Notes under the pieces: model-generated | Databases searched by the model: none | What the model was told of the DNA's origin: nothing | What the model saw: the letters and a program-made list of their open reading frames with translations, nothing else | Shown here: positions 27,301 to 39,900 of the stretch, piece by piece | Layout of the letters: each line of letters begins with the position of its first letter | Numbering within the stretch: the stretch's first letter is position 1 | Program-made: the position numbers and the translations under genes | Assembly (NCBI GenBank): GCA_017562135.1 | Contig: QEYB01001385.1 | Location: 124,001-188,000 of the forward strand | Source of the DNA: Dipylidium caninum | Lineage: Eukaryota; Platyhelminthes; Cestoda; Cyclophyllidea; Dipylidiidae | Reading direction: 5' to 3' | DNA length: 64,000 nt

Positions 27301-29271
27301 CACATTTAAACCTGTGTCCCAGGCAGGTTAAAAACAGTTCTACAGCTCAAGTTACACGGCAAATATGCGGGCGCCTACGTGGGAGTTGAACATTTGGAAA
27401 GGGCCTGGAAGGGTGAGACATAATGTGGGTTATCTTGGCCTGAAAAAAAAGTAACACACACAAACACACACAAATTCCCTATCATTCTTCAATCACGGTC
27501 GCCATGGCGTCACTCTTCTCTCGCATCTCAACGGCTATAACTCTCGTGGTCTGTTTCGGCACGGTTTCTCCTGGATGATTTAGATGACCTCTACCCAGCA
27601 ACTTCCCATGTGCGAGGGCTGCGTAGTACCCGCTTAAAGTCTTCGGTCTTCGACAGTCTACGCACTCTTTATTCGCCCAGACGTCGGACACAATTTCACC
27701 CTCTTAGCATGAAAGTCGGGGGCATTTCACCTGGCTCGCATTTTGACTTACCTACGTTGAGGTCATTGCCTTAATAACCATCCTGCACTCCAACGTATTC
27801 ATCATCGGAGCAACAGGTACAGCGACTGTGTAAGTGTCGCCTCTAGGATGACCTGGTTCTCTAACTTCTATCGTCAGTTGGTGAGGTTGTCTGGCCTAGT
27901 GAATCGGAAGGAGAACCTCGAGGAGACCACGCGAGAACTCCGCTTTCTCGGTCTTTCAATATGCCGGATTAATTTAATATAGTTTTAATTATATTTAGAC
28001 TGGTTTGTGGCTTCTAATTTAGAGAGGAATACCTGGGTCGCGTAGTCCTTACCTTGGCAACACGAGACAATATACAAGCTAGGATGTTACCCCAATGAGG
28101 GGCCAAGGGAACCCAAACAAAAAGACTTGTGTGGAGCATGAATGTTATTAACTCGAGCCTCGGTAAGGGCACCTGAGGCACGCTCTTGCACCAGAAGGGC
28201 AACCAATTTCTGTGCTTCGTCAAATTCCTAGGGAAGGCGAAGGCAGTCCCGAAATACCCGCCGAGGGTGGATGACATTTGTAGCTGGCTCCGCTATGCAA
28301 ATTTACAAAATTAAGGCTGTGGAAGATGAGAAAAGGTCATTAGACGACTAGACTGGAGGGGGCAGGACGGAGTGGTCCAAATGAATTTTTGGAAGCTTAT
28401 TTCCTTTGGAAGGCTTTATTGAAATGATCCGTTTTGAGATATTCCGGCCACTTCTGGGTTAGCACTCGCGAAAGGAAGGGACGTGAGAACTAAGTCCCCA
28501 AGACCCCTGTCCATTAACACGCAGTCTTATCGCTTCGACGAAATTCAAGGTGTACGGACCATTAATGAAGTCTGCATTACCGACTAGGTGCTGCGCGGAC
28601 TTGCCTCAACCCAACTCCTCTGAAGGGGCCCGGATAAAGCAGGTACTAGATGCGAATGCCAAAGAAATTCTCATGCCCAGATGGTTGAATGGCCTTGAGA
28701 GAGGGGAGGCTACCTGCCCAGCCGCCAGTGCTCATCCATCACCCAGACTCTAGCCCCAAAAAATCGCCAGAGGGGGGAAGTTTGACTCAGCATTTGCACG
28801 CAAATCACAGCACCTGTGTGTGTGTGTGTGAGCTGGAGCGAGAGAGGCCTTCTCAAATGCTTGTGAACACACGCACTCACAATCATCTGTCTCGCCTCGC
28901 TTCGCCACCTCCCGCCACCCCGCACCACCCCACGTCACGCCACGCCACCCCTCACCTCGCCGCCTCTCTCCCCCTGATTTATATTCAGCCGCCAGGGTTT
29001 GACGTAATTGATCATTCATACTGGCCAGTCAGACACTTTGCGGTGGTTTAAATGACCGTCTGGCCGTCTGAAACCACCACCACCGTGCACAGTCAACTTG
29101 CTGGTAGGTTCTTTTAACCCTGATGTACTCTACATGCAGAGATGAATCGGAGATATGTTGATGAGACTAATTAGAAAGGGTGGGTAGGTGGGTGAGTGGG
29201 TGAAGGACCCCTCTCCGCCACCTCCCCTTCCCGCATCTTCTTGGGAGTCGTGGCTTTCAGTATGCCTTCGC

Positions 29272-29287
29272 GGGGTGGGGGGTGGGG
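29272..29287 (+). repeat. G-rich tract with G-quadruplex pattern
   Basis: The run GGGGTGGGGGGTGGGG gives four or more G-triplets separated by single bases, the classical quadruplex pattern. Function is not known. Confidence 0.6.
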
Positions 29288-31560
29288 CGGCTGAAACGAT
29301 TGAGTGGCCCCCACTCGTCGTGTGTGCGTGTGTGATCCACTGCACACTTTCCCTCTCCCCCTGACTCCAGTTAACAGAGAGGCGAGGCCGTTCAAACCTG
29401 CCCTGACATGCAAACAACCGCAAGGCGATGTGTTTTGGCGCTGAACGCGACGCGACGAGATGTGATGAGAATGAGGATTTAGCAGGGAGGTGAGGCGTGG
29501 TTAACAGTTTTTGAAAAACAGGCATCAGACCCGACATCCTTGCATACGAATGAATGAACTGTGGTTGGGCTTCTCACCACACTAAGTGAGCAGTGTAATT
29601 AGAATAGTCTGCGCCATGGTGGTCTCCCGCCTCCCACCAATGATCGGTGGCCTCTTCTCCGCCCTATTCCAGACTTGTGTGTGCTTCAAAAGCAAACTCG
29701 CACGACTCATGCGTTGGAACGTCATTTAGATTAGCCACACTGCAAAGCAGTCATGTTTTCGTGGTGTCAACAAGATTTTTTTCTGCCCTTGTGTCATTCC
29801 TTCGTTTCTCGTTCAGAGGATGGCAGAACAAACGCCCTTCCTCTGTGATATTCTGATATAACGCCTAGCCAATAAAATTTAAAGATGTTGTCTTTTCATA
29901 GTGGATTCATCAAACGCTTTCGTCTCCGGACGAGGATGTGTCGCGGAAATGAAATCATAGGCAAGGCAGGGAGGCCGAATTTCACGTGAGGGGATGACCG
30001 GGGTTGGGAGAAAAATGCAATTTATTCATAAGTGCCCATTCTCTTAGAGGAGAGAAAAATTGCAAAGTGTGATTGCTGAACTCACACGTAACATCGTTCC
30101 AAAAAAACTCACGTGGAAACGAGATTAACGGCATCATTAAATGCCCGACTCAATTCCTTTTTTTACCCACTTAACTGCGTTAATTGGTGGATTTGAATGA
30201 TTTCACACCATTCTGCCTCAGTTACTACCGAATGAGGCTGTATATTCTCTCCTCGCCCTCTCCGCATGATATTTAACCCTTTCACTTTGTAAGAAAAGAT
30301 GAGAGAAGTTGACAGTTTTCTAGCTCCTTTTGTACCATCGTACTCCATTTCCAAGGCCAACGGACAACCACCTTTGTCGTCTTCCTTTGAAGCAGGCAAA
30401 CACTTGTCAACCGAATGACTACCAACTGAAAGTGGCTACAAATACCTTACCTCAGTGGGTATTTTAACTTTTCACCATGGTTGGCTTTGGCCACTTTACG
30501 CGGTTTCTCTTGGCTTCGCACCTCTTATCTGATCTCGAGGCTACATGTAGCATAGCGTGTCAATTGTGTGTATTAAATTGTGTGCTCCAGCAGAGCTGCT
30601 CATGACATCTTCACAAATTCTGGCGCTAAGATGCGCGGAGGTGCCTCAGTGGAGCATGCGGTGGTAACAGTTGGTTGTGAAAGCTCGACCATGACAGCAG
30701 GAGCTGGCAAATGTGTAGAAAAGCGGCTCACTTTCAACTGCAGTCACGAATCGGGCCGAAACCCTTCCGGCCTCTCAGTATGATCCGAAGACAAACAAAC
30801 TAATCAACCAGCATTTATCCTACTCATGGCAATTTCCAACTCAAGCCGGAGTTAATTCAGTCTCGCCTAAATATTATTTATGTTAAGTTGTTCGACCGGT
30901 GAGAAAATTGTTGACTAATTACTTGTAGGGTCCCTATTTCCTGTTGTCCACTTCTCATGCATGAGAAATCACGAAACAAAGCCAAATGGTGAGATTAGAC
31001 GCCTGCACAATTTGGCCCCAGCTTTGCGTGTAATTTATTTCGCCGCGAGTTTAACACCGCACTTATCCGAGGGCCTGCAAAAATAGGGGCAGCGACCCAT
31101 CAACACAACCCCTTTCCGACTCCGACTGAGCCAGTGTCAGGACGAGGCGTCGTGGTCACTGCCAGTGTCCTTTCTGCGAAGCCCGTCAGGGCAACGCTGG
31201 CCTGTTGTTGAACTCACTTGGCGTGATGGAAGGATATTTAATTCGTCTCCACCAGCCAACATGGTGTAATTACTTAATAATTCTACACTGGGGAGTTATA
31301 TTCCCTTCTTACTCAAGACTCACGTTATTCGTCTTGACTAGGTGAACTTTACATATGTCTGGGAACTTGGAAAAAAGCCCTAACAATACTGCGGTTTGGA
31401 GATGATAGGCAGACAACAGCTGCGTCAAGATTTTGGCTCCCAGAGAGCGAAGCACGGCGGGGGAGAAGGGGCGGAGAGGTGGATGAAAATGCGGGTTTGT
31501 GAGCACCCCTTGAGCTCCGTTCTCTCCGCCCTCCTATGACTTCCCCCAACACCGCCTCCG

Positions 31561-31580
31561 CCTCCTCCTCCTCCTCCTCC
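31561..31580. repeat. (CCT)n trinucleotide repeat
   Basis: Tandem CCT units preceded by imperfect CCGCCT units. Simple sequence in non-coding DNA. Confidence 0.85.
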
Positions 31581-34076
31581 TAAAACTGGGTATCAGCATC
31601 CATGATTTACAAGTCCACAAATCCCCCAAAGCGTGCCAACGATAATGAATTAATGGGATTGAGTGAGTTGGGCCTGTTCCGGTCTATCCCTCGATTACTC
31701 CTCAGCGATGCTGGGATATTCTAGCCTTTGAGGTTGAGAATGCGTTCTGTGGAATGAAGTGGCAGACCTGAGGGAGTTGTCCTTAGGTCTCTTTGGAGAA
31801 CTCCTTCTTAAGAGTAAGTTGTGAGACAGTTTAACCGCCGTTTGACCGCGATGACAACTAAGCATGCGGGTAAGCGGCTTCTGTCGGCCTCGAATTGCAG
31901 TTGGATCACGAAATATAAAGCCGACGGATGAGTGGGTTACCGAAGGTTGGAAGGAATGGGGCGGTGGAGGGGAGATGGGTAGTGGACAATCACGTAATGG
32001 GTGTCTTTATGCACAAGAGGGCACCTGTTTATGTTGAACCTTTTTTACCAATTCAACGGCTTCCCTTGTTCCCGTAAGACCTTCCAGACATTCCCCCACT
32101 CGTCGGTCAAACAGTCTACGCGTGGGGTGGGTGGGGGACAGAGACGTCGCACCAAATTTTGCATTCTGACATGACGGAGTGCGGAAAATGATGTCCATTT
32201 ACGGGGTGGAATCTGGTGTGGTTTCAACTCCATTTGAATGGACCAGATTCTCGACAAACCAGTCCTCCAAATTGGTTAATGTCGTCTTGCTTAAAACAAA
32301 TCACCCAGAGTTGGGATTCTCATATCCTCATTGTCTGATGCCCCTGCTTAGACCTAGCAACTTGGTGGATGTGTAGGCAATAGTGGGGAATGATAACTCT
32401 TAAGGAGGCACTGAGGAGTGGGAGAGAAGTGACACATCTACGCCAAAAGATGGGGAATTAATTGCATTGGGAACCGAACTGTGGACGGGGCCAAGTTAAA
32501 TGGGCTAATTAGGCTCTACGCCCAGCTCATTTCTACTAATCCAGTTAAGTAGAGCCAAAGTCAGGACAAAAACCCTACAAGTTCTGTAGAAGCAAAAAAA
32601 AAACTATAGTAGTGGTAATAGGGAGCAGGGAACAACAAGCCAAACGTAGGCGCAGGGTGGCAGACTTCATCCACCCAGCACCATTCATGGTGGCCCCAGG
32701 AAGACTGTACAAGCGAAAGCAGCAACAGCTGACGGCCAGGGGAAGCGGGAAATCACGAGAGGCGGAAAACGGAGCGAAAAAAGGGGGCGGGATGCAAGGC
32801 GGGCGGGGTGGGGCAGGGAGAAGAATGAACGATGACAGGAAGGGAGAATGCGGGAGTGGGCAGAGAGACTACACAAAAATTGGACCCAAAAACCTTTACT
32901 GGGGTAAGTGAAGTAATTGGCCTGGTGGAAAACTTGCATGAGAAGAAAATATTCGCAATGTTCACGCCATCTCCACAACCAGGCATTGCATTCGTGGCAA
33001 TAGAGCTAACGACTAGGATCCTCGTGGTAGATGTGTTGGTCTTGGAGTAAACAACATTTCTCCCCTCATATTCACCTAAATGGGGTTTCTGAGACCTGAG
33101 AAAACTTTAACAACATGAAGTGCGTTCGCGGTGCTCGTATGTGGTTTTCATTAAATCCCGACTCGACAGATCGTTGTGACTGAAAGGCTGTTGAGATACT
33201 TCATGTTCGAGCCAAAATATACAAAAAGGAGGTTTGAGGGAACACAAATTGCCTCCAGTTCTCTCATTTGCTACCGAGTAAACAAAAATGGCATTTTGAT
33301 TAGATAAGCCCCAAAAATCCTCTCTCCGACCTCTCGAGGCAGTTCATCTCAGCATTTCCTGTGTGTATATATCTGCGGGGAGTCCACTCGTTCCACAGAA
33401 GGACGTCGCCTCACGCAATGCACGACGATGTAGGTTTTCGAAATTTGAGGAGCTCGATGGCTCAGGTGATTCGTCGATCCGACGACTGTTGTCTTTAATG
33501 AATGTCATTCTCGAGGGGCATTGAGCCCGACCTACCACAAGAGCCGGAATGAGCGCCCGGGTATCTCTCACTTTGCCGTGTCGTTCTGCGCTCGCTACCT
33601 CGCAGAGAGACTATGTGAATGTCTTCAATTTCGTCTAACGTTAGGCCATGTTAACCGCGAGGATTACTTCCGTCCGACAAGGTCGTCGGCTGCCACGAAG
33701 TGACAAAAGTCATGTTTGTAGTCGACCGCATGTCCATTGAGCCCGTAAAAGTGAAGGCGTCGACGTGATCAGAGGTATCAGCGTGCGACCACGGCAAAGG
33801 GAGGGGAGTTTAGGTCAGAAGGTTGAAGAAATCTGATGCTGACTCAATTTTGCGCACTTACTGTGAAGTTGTGTGCCTCGGAGACGGAGATGAGGAGGTC
33901 AAAGATATAAAATGGTGCCTTCCATAGCCTGACACTTATGTCATAACCGCTTTGCGACATTAAAGGGGCGATACTTTCACATGGCACGGGCGTAGTAGCA
34001 TTTTACAGCCATACGCCTCACCTGTAGAGTAACGTAAAAAGCATTTGACCTGCATCGTCAACTCAGCCATCTCCGG

Positions 34077-34120
34077 CATCCTCATCATCCTCATCATCAT
34101 CCATCATCAACAACAACAAA
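34077..34120. repeat. CAT/CAA trinucleotide-rich repeat
   Basis: Imperfect CATCATCC and CAACAA units make up a short simple repeat about 140 bp left of the mariner element. Confidence 0.75.
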
Positions 34121-34259
34121 AATTTAACATGAAATGTTGAATATCAAATGGAGTATAAATTACCACCCCTTAATTGCGGTTAACTGTTCACAAACAGATA
34201 ATTGTAGTGTTAAAACCCCACAACTCCGTCGCCGTCCACGTGGCGTTCGAAATTATATA

Positions 34260-35518
34260 TCAGGTCTACCGAAAGATTCTGTCCATTTCTTTGACAACTA
34301 TTTTCAACACGTAACACATGCTTATTTAACGCATGTTCGGTTTCACCATTTGTATCGTTTAATTTATCCATACCGACGTAACATATTAACTAAAAGAAAG
34401 TTAATTCATGGTAATCTTAGGTGTGAAGCGACAGTGTGTTGTCCATGGCTACTGCTGAAGTTCATGTACGCCACCGTTTTTTTTACGAATTTTAAGAAGG
34501 AAAATATTGTGCAGAAACATATGTAAGTTTATTGAAAGTGTTCGGTAAAGACGCCGTTTCTGACAGAACGTGCGCAAGATCGTTGGAAAAATTAGAAACG
34601 GGTGTTTTGACCTTCCTAAGGAGTCACGTTCTGGACGACAGTCTTTGATAGACGACAACCTTGATGAAGGAAGATGCTTTTGCGACAGCATAGGAGATTG
34701 CAGAAAGGCTTAATTCAACTCAATAAACCGTTTCGGATAATACTCTGAAGGGAGGGTTGGTGTGGAAATACTCGAGATGGGCGCCACACGAATGAACTGA
34801 GAAGAATTTGGATGATTGAGTCGTTATTTGCACATCTCTACTTTCTCGGAGGGAAATCGAGCCCCTCTTAGACCGGATAATAATTGGGGGGTGAAAAAAG
34901 GCTTATCTACGGAAAAAATCGTGAGGAAAAGGGCACATTGTGTACCTGGAGAACCTGGCTCTTCCTTCACTAAAGCCGTCTGTGTGTGTTGGGACATTCA
35001 AGGACGAATGCATTGTGAGCTATAAAACCGAAAAGTTAAATTTGGCGAAATGTTGCCGGAAAAATGGATAATTCAAAGACAGTAGTGGAAGAAAAGAGGC
35101 CGTCGATGTTCAAGAGGGAGGAAGGACATCCTACTGCATCATGGTAATGCCGGGCCACATGCTGCTTTGGGGAATTCGTCCAAAAATTGTAGAACGGGGC
35201 TCGGAAAATTTGTCGCATCCACCATATTCCCCCGGACTTAGCACCAAACCGTCCGGCTGCCGCTTGTTTTTGTCCATACAAAATTTTTTCGAGGCAAGAA
35301 AAGTAAAAAAATGAAGAATATAGCAAAGAAGCACTGGTGCACTTTTTCCGCATCAAATGGTGAAACCTCTTAGAAAATCATCTACAAATCGCCCTCACGC
35401 AGGCAAAACGTCATTAATAAGACTGGCAATTATATTATTTAATAAAGTTTATTGATGGTAGGAAAAAGACGTATTTTGTTTGACACAAAAAACCAAAAGA
35501 ACTTTCCGGTAGACCTTA
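34260..35518 (+). mobile_element. Mariner element with both terminal repeats, broken transposase
   Basis: Mariner elements are about 1.3-kb DNA transposons that insert at TA. The left end reads TCAGGTCTACCGAAAGATTC; the right end, reverse-complemented, reads TAAGGTCTACCGGAAAGTTC. Both are flanked by TA (34258-34259 and 35519-35520). Length is 1,259 bp. Pieces of a degenerate transposase occur in several frames: a helix-turn-helix remnant with IAERLNSTQ (about 34,690), a VPGEPGSS remnant (about 34,945), LHHGNAGPH (about 35,130) where the family has HDNARPH, and a final SPGL...LF remnant where the family has SPDLAPSDYHLF. Stops and frame changes separate the pieces and catalytic aspartates are replaced, so the copy is dead. 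A fragment of the same subfamily lies at 56.76 kb. Confidence 0.88.
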
Positions 35519-36962
35519 TACAAGTGAGGCCTAATTCGTATCATTATTTCTGAAACACTCAATTGACGGGTTGACTTTCTTCTTCTCCCTGTCCCGAATT
35601 AGCAGTCCATCAGGCAGAGGCCTAGAGGGCGTACGATGGGACGGTTATTATTCTTTTAACATTGAAGAGTTGTTACATCTAATTCGTTGGACCCACTTCT
35701 ACGTCCTCTCTTTTGGCCGTCTCCTTGTCCTCGCCCCTCAACTTGTCCAATTGTGATTCTGTTGAAAGCAGTCGTTTATGAGTTCGAGCGTGAACCTTTC
35801 TTTCCTAAGGACAAGAAAAGTGATTTCAACGGTTTCTGAGCAAATTGTGCCACGAGAAGAGAGGAGAAAAGAGAAGGGGAGGAAAGGGGAGAAGAGGCCC
35901 GACAATCCATCACCTACGTCATAATTAATCTAGTAAGTTGAGCCTTTTGGACTAACATTCACAATGTCTGTGACGTGATAACCTGATATGAACGAAATTT
36001 CCTTGTTCAGTTTCTTCTTATCATTTCCGACAGAAGACGCGGAATGGTGCATTGGCCCTGCTCATAAATATGAGTTTCGTGCAGGAGAATGCCAATTTTA
36101 TGGCCAAACAAAATTATCAGAGGAGGCAGACGATGAGTGGGGTTGCAAGAGGCGTTCGACCGAGGTGAGACTCCCTGCCAGCACAGATTTCGTCAGAGAT
36201 CGTTTGAAAGGATGGGAATTAATGCAACAGAAGTGTGGAAACTTGTCCCCCACTCACTCATTCACGCACTCTCCCCCTCTACGAGTTATTTGTATGAGGC
36301 CCTTTCCCACTCTACTGCGCTCTTTTCTTCTGTTAAGCTGATCATAGCCTGTTTGTGTCGCCCCTATTCAACTCTTCTTTCCTCTCTCGCCTCGGGCAGC
36401 AATGTCTTTGCGGTTAAAAAAAAACTTGTTCCGTTATTTTAGTGTCACTGCTTTGGTTAGAAATTAATCCATGAGGATGTTGCTCGTCATTCGTAAATGT
36501 GACAGGACAAATTTTACCCTCTCCAAGTCCAACAACGGAAGGTGAAATTATCCTGACTACTCCTGCCTTACTTACACACACGTTTGATCATGAACTCTAA
36601 CGCTTTTAACTTTGAGACTATTAACACTCACATGTTATTTATATTTGTCTACAGAAAGTGGTCGAGGTCTGTCTTTCGGGGTTCGCAAAATGAAAGTCGA
36701 GGTGCTGAGGTTAAATGTTGCCTCTTGAAGAAGACATAAGAGCCAACATATCCGACTTCAGCAACCGTGATTTTGCTGCGCAACTCTGAAAAGCAACTGT
36801 CACATGGGGGAGATGGTTGCTATGACATAAAAACGGTCCCCTACTCGGCTTTCAGATTTGCGTACTTCGGGAATGGGTGGAAGGATGAGTCGATGTGAGG
36901 TGAGTGGCGCCCGAGGCGCAGGTCCACTCTCTCCTGCGACCCCCGCCGAGACAAGGACTAAC
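35519..36962. other. Intergenic, no exon supported
   Basis: No coding exon could be supported. The true 3' end of the CEP290-like gene should lie in the right part of this stretch if the gene is complete, but no exon following the donor at 36,962 was recognised. Confidence 0.4.
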
Positions 36963-39900
36963 CTTCAGTAGCTGCGCTCGCAGTTTGTCGTACTCGGAGC
37001 TCAGGTGGACGAGAGCCTTTTCGCTTTCGCGTCGAATTTCCGCTGCAATCGCATCTGCAGTACTTTCTGCCTTCTCGAGGCGTTCACGAAGTCGACGATT
37101 TTCCGTCTGAAGGCTCTGTATGGTTGTCTTATTTGGGCGTTGAGTCAGTAGACGTTTCAGTCGAGCATTCTCCCCAATTTTACCGTCCAGAATAGACTTC
37201 ATTTTGTCAAGGAGGACTTCCAATTCCGCAGCGGACTTTCCACTGGTCGAGGAGGGCTTAATCGTCAAGGCTAAACTGTTCAGGACCATCAAACATCACC
37301 TTTGTGATCTAATGCTTCATGTTACACACAAATGATGAGCATATTTAAACAAAACAAAATAAATTGGTGCAGTGGATTATTGTGGGTCCTACAGTACACA
37401 AATAAACAAACAAACCAACAAACAGCTTTTGACAGCTAACTTGGGAATTTGTAGAAGTGAAATTGTGGCCGTGGTGAAAAAATCTGCCTGTACGTGGACG
37501 AGAAGAGGGCACATTTCGCCGACGGCGTCATAGAAGTGTGTACGGGACAAAGCACACAAGATATCTCCCTTTCGGTCAGGCCAGGAGGGATTGCCGAAGC
37601 TTCTTATGAGGGATGACACTTATTCCTGCCTTTTGCACTGTTAACCTACCTTCTACAATCGCGAAATTCCAACTGCACTTTATGTGATCGCGACTCGAGT
37701 AGACGTGGCCGAGTATCTTTAAGACGAAAGCAAGGTTTCCATTCCCCAAAAGGAAGTGGACACAAATTTCCTCTTAAAAGTAATGGCCAAAGCATATGCT
37801 TCATACCAGACACCAGAAATTAATGTCTGATCAATGAAACACGAGGCATTTTTATCATTTTGAGCATAAAACCACCTTCCTATTATAGTGAAGGAGTGAA
37901 ATTCGAATGGCAGATGTGAGGAGACTGTCATATGAGCACTCTGTAAAGCTGGGTGCATTCAAAACCGTCTTGTTTTAAGAATAATAGCGCAAAAAGCTCT
38001 TAATGCTAGACAAATTGCAGTTAACGGAGGATTTGTCGAAAAGAGAATCTACCGAAGGGTTGCCGACGGACGTGTGGATAATGGAAAGGGTGACTGGTGA
38101 AGTTGAGGTTGGCAGCTTAGTGGAATGGGAATGAATGGAGGAAAGAAATCTTCTAGCCACCAAATGTAACCATAAAAACATACTTTTTTGTCCTCCACTG
38201 CTGTGTCTACATTGTTGTCGAGTGAGGAACTATATGGACGTATCATCTTCACCTGTTGGAGCTCCTCTTTCAATTTGGCTATTGAAGCCGCCAATTCGGC
38301 GTTCTGCATCTAAAACGGCGAGTGGAGAGTCAAAAAGACTCAAATGCTTCTTTACGAGAACTTCTATTACACCAACTCTCGTCACAGTTAGGCCTGAAAT
38401 AGTGTTACTTGCATGGACAAAAAGAGAACAAGCTTTTTGGACAACAAAGTCAGTTTGAGCACCTTCAATTTGGCGTTTTCCGTTCTGGCATTGTTTACTT
38501 CGTCCTGCAAATGACGCGATGTTAGGGACCTGGCCAGGGGATAACCACTTCGGCTGGAGGCACGCACGGATCCTCGGGAATCCACGTGTTGGGACTGTTG
38601 AAGTTTCAGACGACTCAGAAGGAGACGATTATGGCTGCAACAAGAGAACGAAAGTCTGAGTGTCTCGCAGCTCGCCTTCATTTGGATGGACTCAGGCCGA
38701 GGACGTACTCTTCTGTTCGCCTCAAATTGGCATTGGTGAGTAGCAGTTGCTTGCGAGCCGCAGCAGTCTCCATCTGAGCCACTTCAAGCTGTCTTCGGGC
38801 TCCCTTCAACTCGTCTTGGGAGGTCGTCTCGACTGCCGTGAGATCTTCCTTAGTCTAGAAGGTGCCAGAACTTGATCCTCCTTCTACCGAGAAATTTGAG
38901 TAGCAAATGTGTTTTTGTGGCACTTACAAGAGCGGGAACGGCGAAATTAGCATCCCGAGATGCTCGCCATATTCGCAGTTTTGCGTTCTCCACCTCCAAC
39001 TTACGAAGCTTTTCTGTCAATTGGTTGACAAAGTCTCGGTCCACCGTGAACACCCGCCTCGTTTGAAGTTCTACTGACATTTTGTTTCTCACAGACTCCA
39101 ATTGCGTGATTAGCGAGCTCTGACGTTGTTGAATTTCGCACTTCTTCTCTTAAAGTTACAAGTAAAGGAGGATGTTCTGTGACCACTGAAGAAACAACAG
39201 CATTGTTTTAGCCCTAAGCGGACATTTGTTTACACTTTTAAATTGCAAATTATTAAAAATCTTCCTGCTATAAGGTAATCCACGACCTCGAGCATCCGCC
39301 ACCTTCTTCGACTTCCATACGTGTTCATGTTGAAATTGGGCATCTACCGTTTGGGAAACTTATTAGCTCTAGCAACTTCAAGGTGGGGAAGGCGAAAAAG
39401 TCATAGACAGTAGACCAAAGGGAGGGAAAAATGGCGAGGAGAAAGAGAATGGACAGCGAAGAAGTTTCGCCAATAAGTTACCAAGTTTGGAGGTCAGAAT
39501 TTTCACCTTCTTCGACAATTCCGCCACCTTAGCATCGTTCTGCACCTCCTGAGCTTCCGATTCAGCCGGATGATTTTGATGAAGTTCTGTTTGGCTGGCC
39601 AGTGTGCTCTTAATAGGCGAAAATTAAATACCACTATGATTACTTGTAACCAGCGGTTTAACATCTCTTCCCCGAGGGCGGGCAAATCTCGTCAACATTA
39701 TTAGAGCCGAGGCATTCACCAGTACCCCTCGAAGACTGTCCGTGAAGTTGTAAATTCTTTCATTCCGTCGGGGGGGGGGGGCGGGAGGGAAGCAAAAGGG
39801 CATTGTGTAGAATTTTTTTAGGAAGAATGTGTGAGTGATGATTCGAGCCTGGAAGAAGGTGGCATTTTACTACCTAACGGCTTCTGACAGCTCAGTGTAT

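Larger units (their letters stand above)
24374..34259. other. Gene-poor stretch upstream of the Snail-like gene
   Basis: This is almost 10 kb with no exon I can support. It is upstream of the Snail start, so a promoter and enhancers are expected but not identifiable here. Open frames at 27,482-27,691, 30,163-30,399 and 33,344-33,900 (minus strand) lack recognised motifs. The stretch holds GT/CA tracts near 27,460 and 28,815 and the purine/pyrimidine tracts listed separately. Confidence 0.45.

Noticed and set aside
27482..27691. Open frame on the minus strand with two cysteines near its start
   Set aside because: It begins with GTG rather than ATG, has no recognised domain and no splice context.
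30163..30399. Minus-strand open frame of 78 codons
   Set aside because: Composition is plausible but there is no motif, no clear acceptor and no neighbouring exon.
33521..33703. Plus-strand open frame opposite the candidate exons at 33.3-34.0 kb
   Set aside because: No motif and no start or splice context; both strands are open here, which weakens either call.
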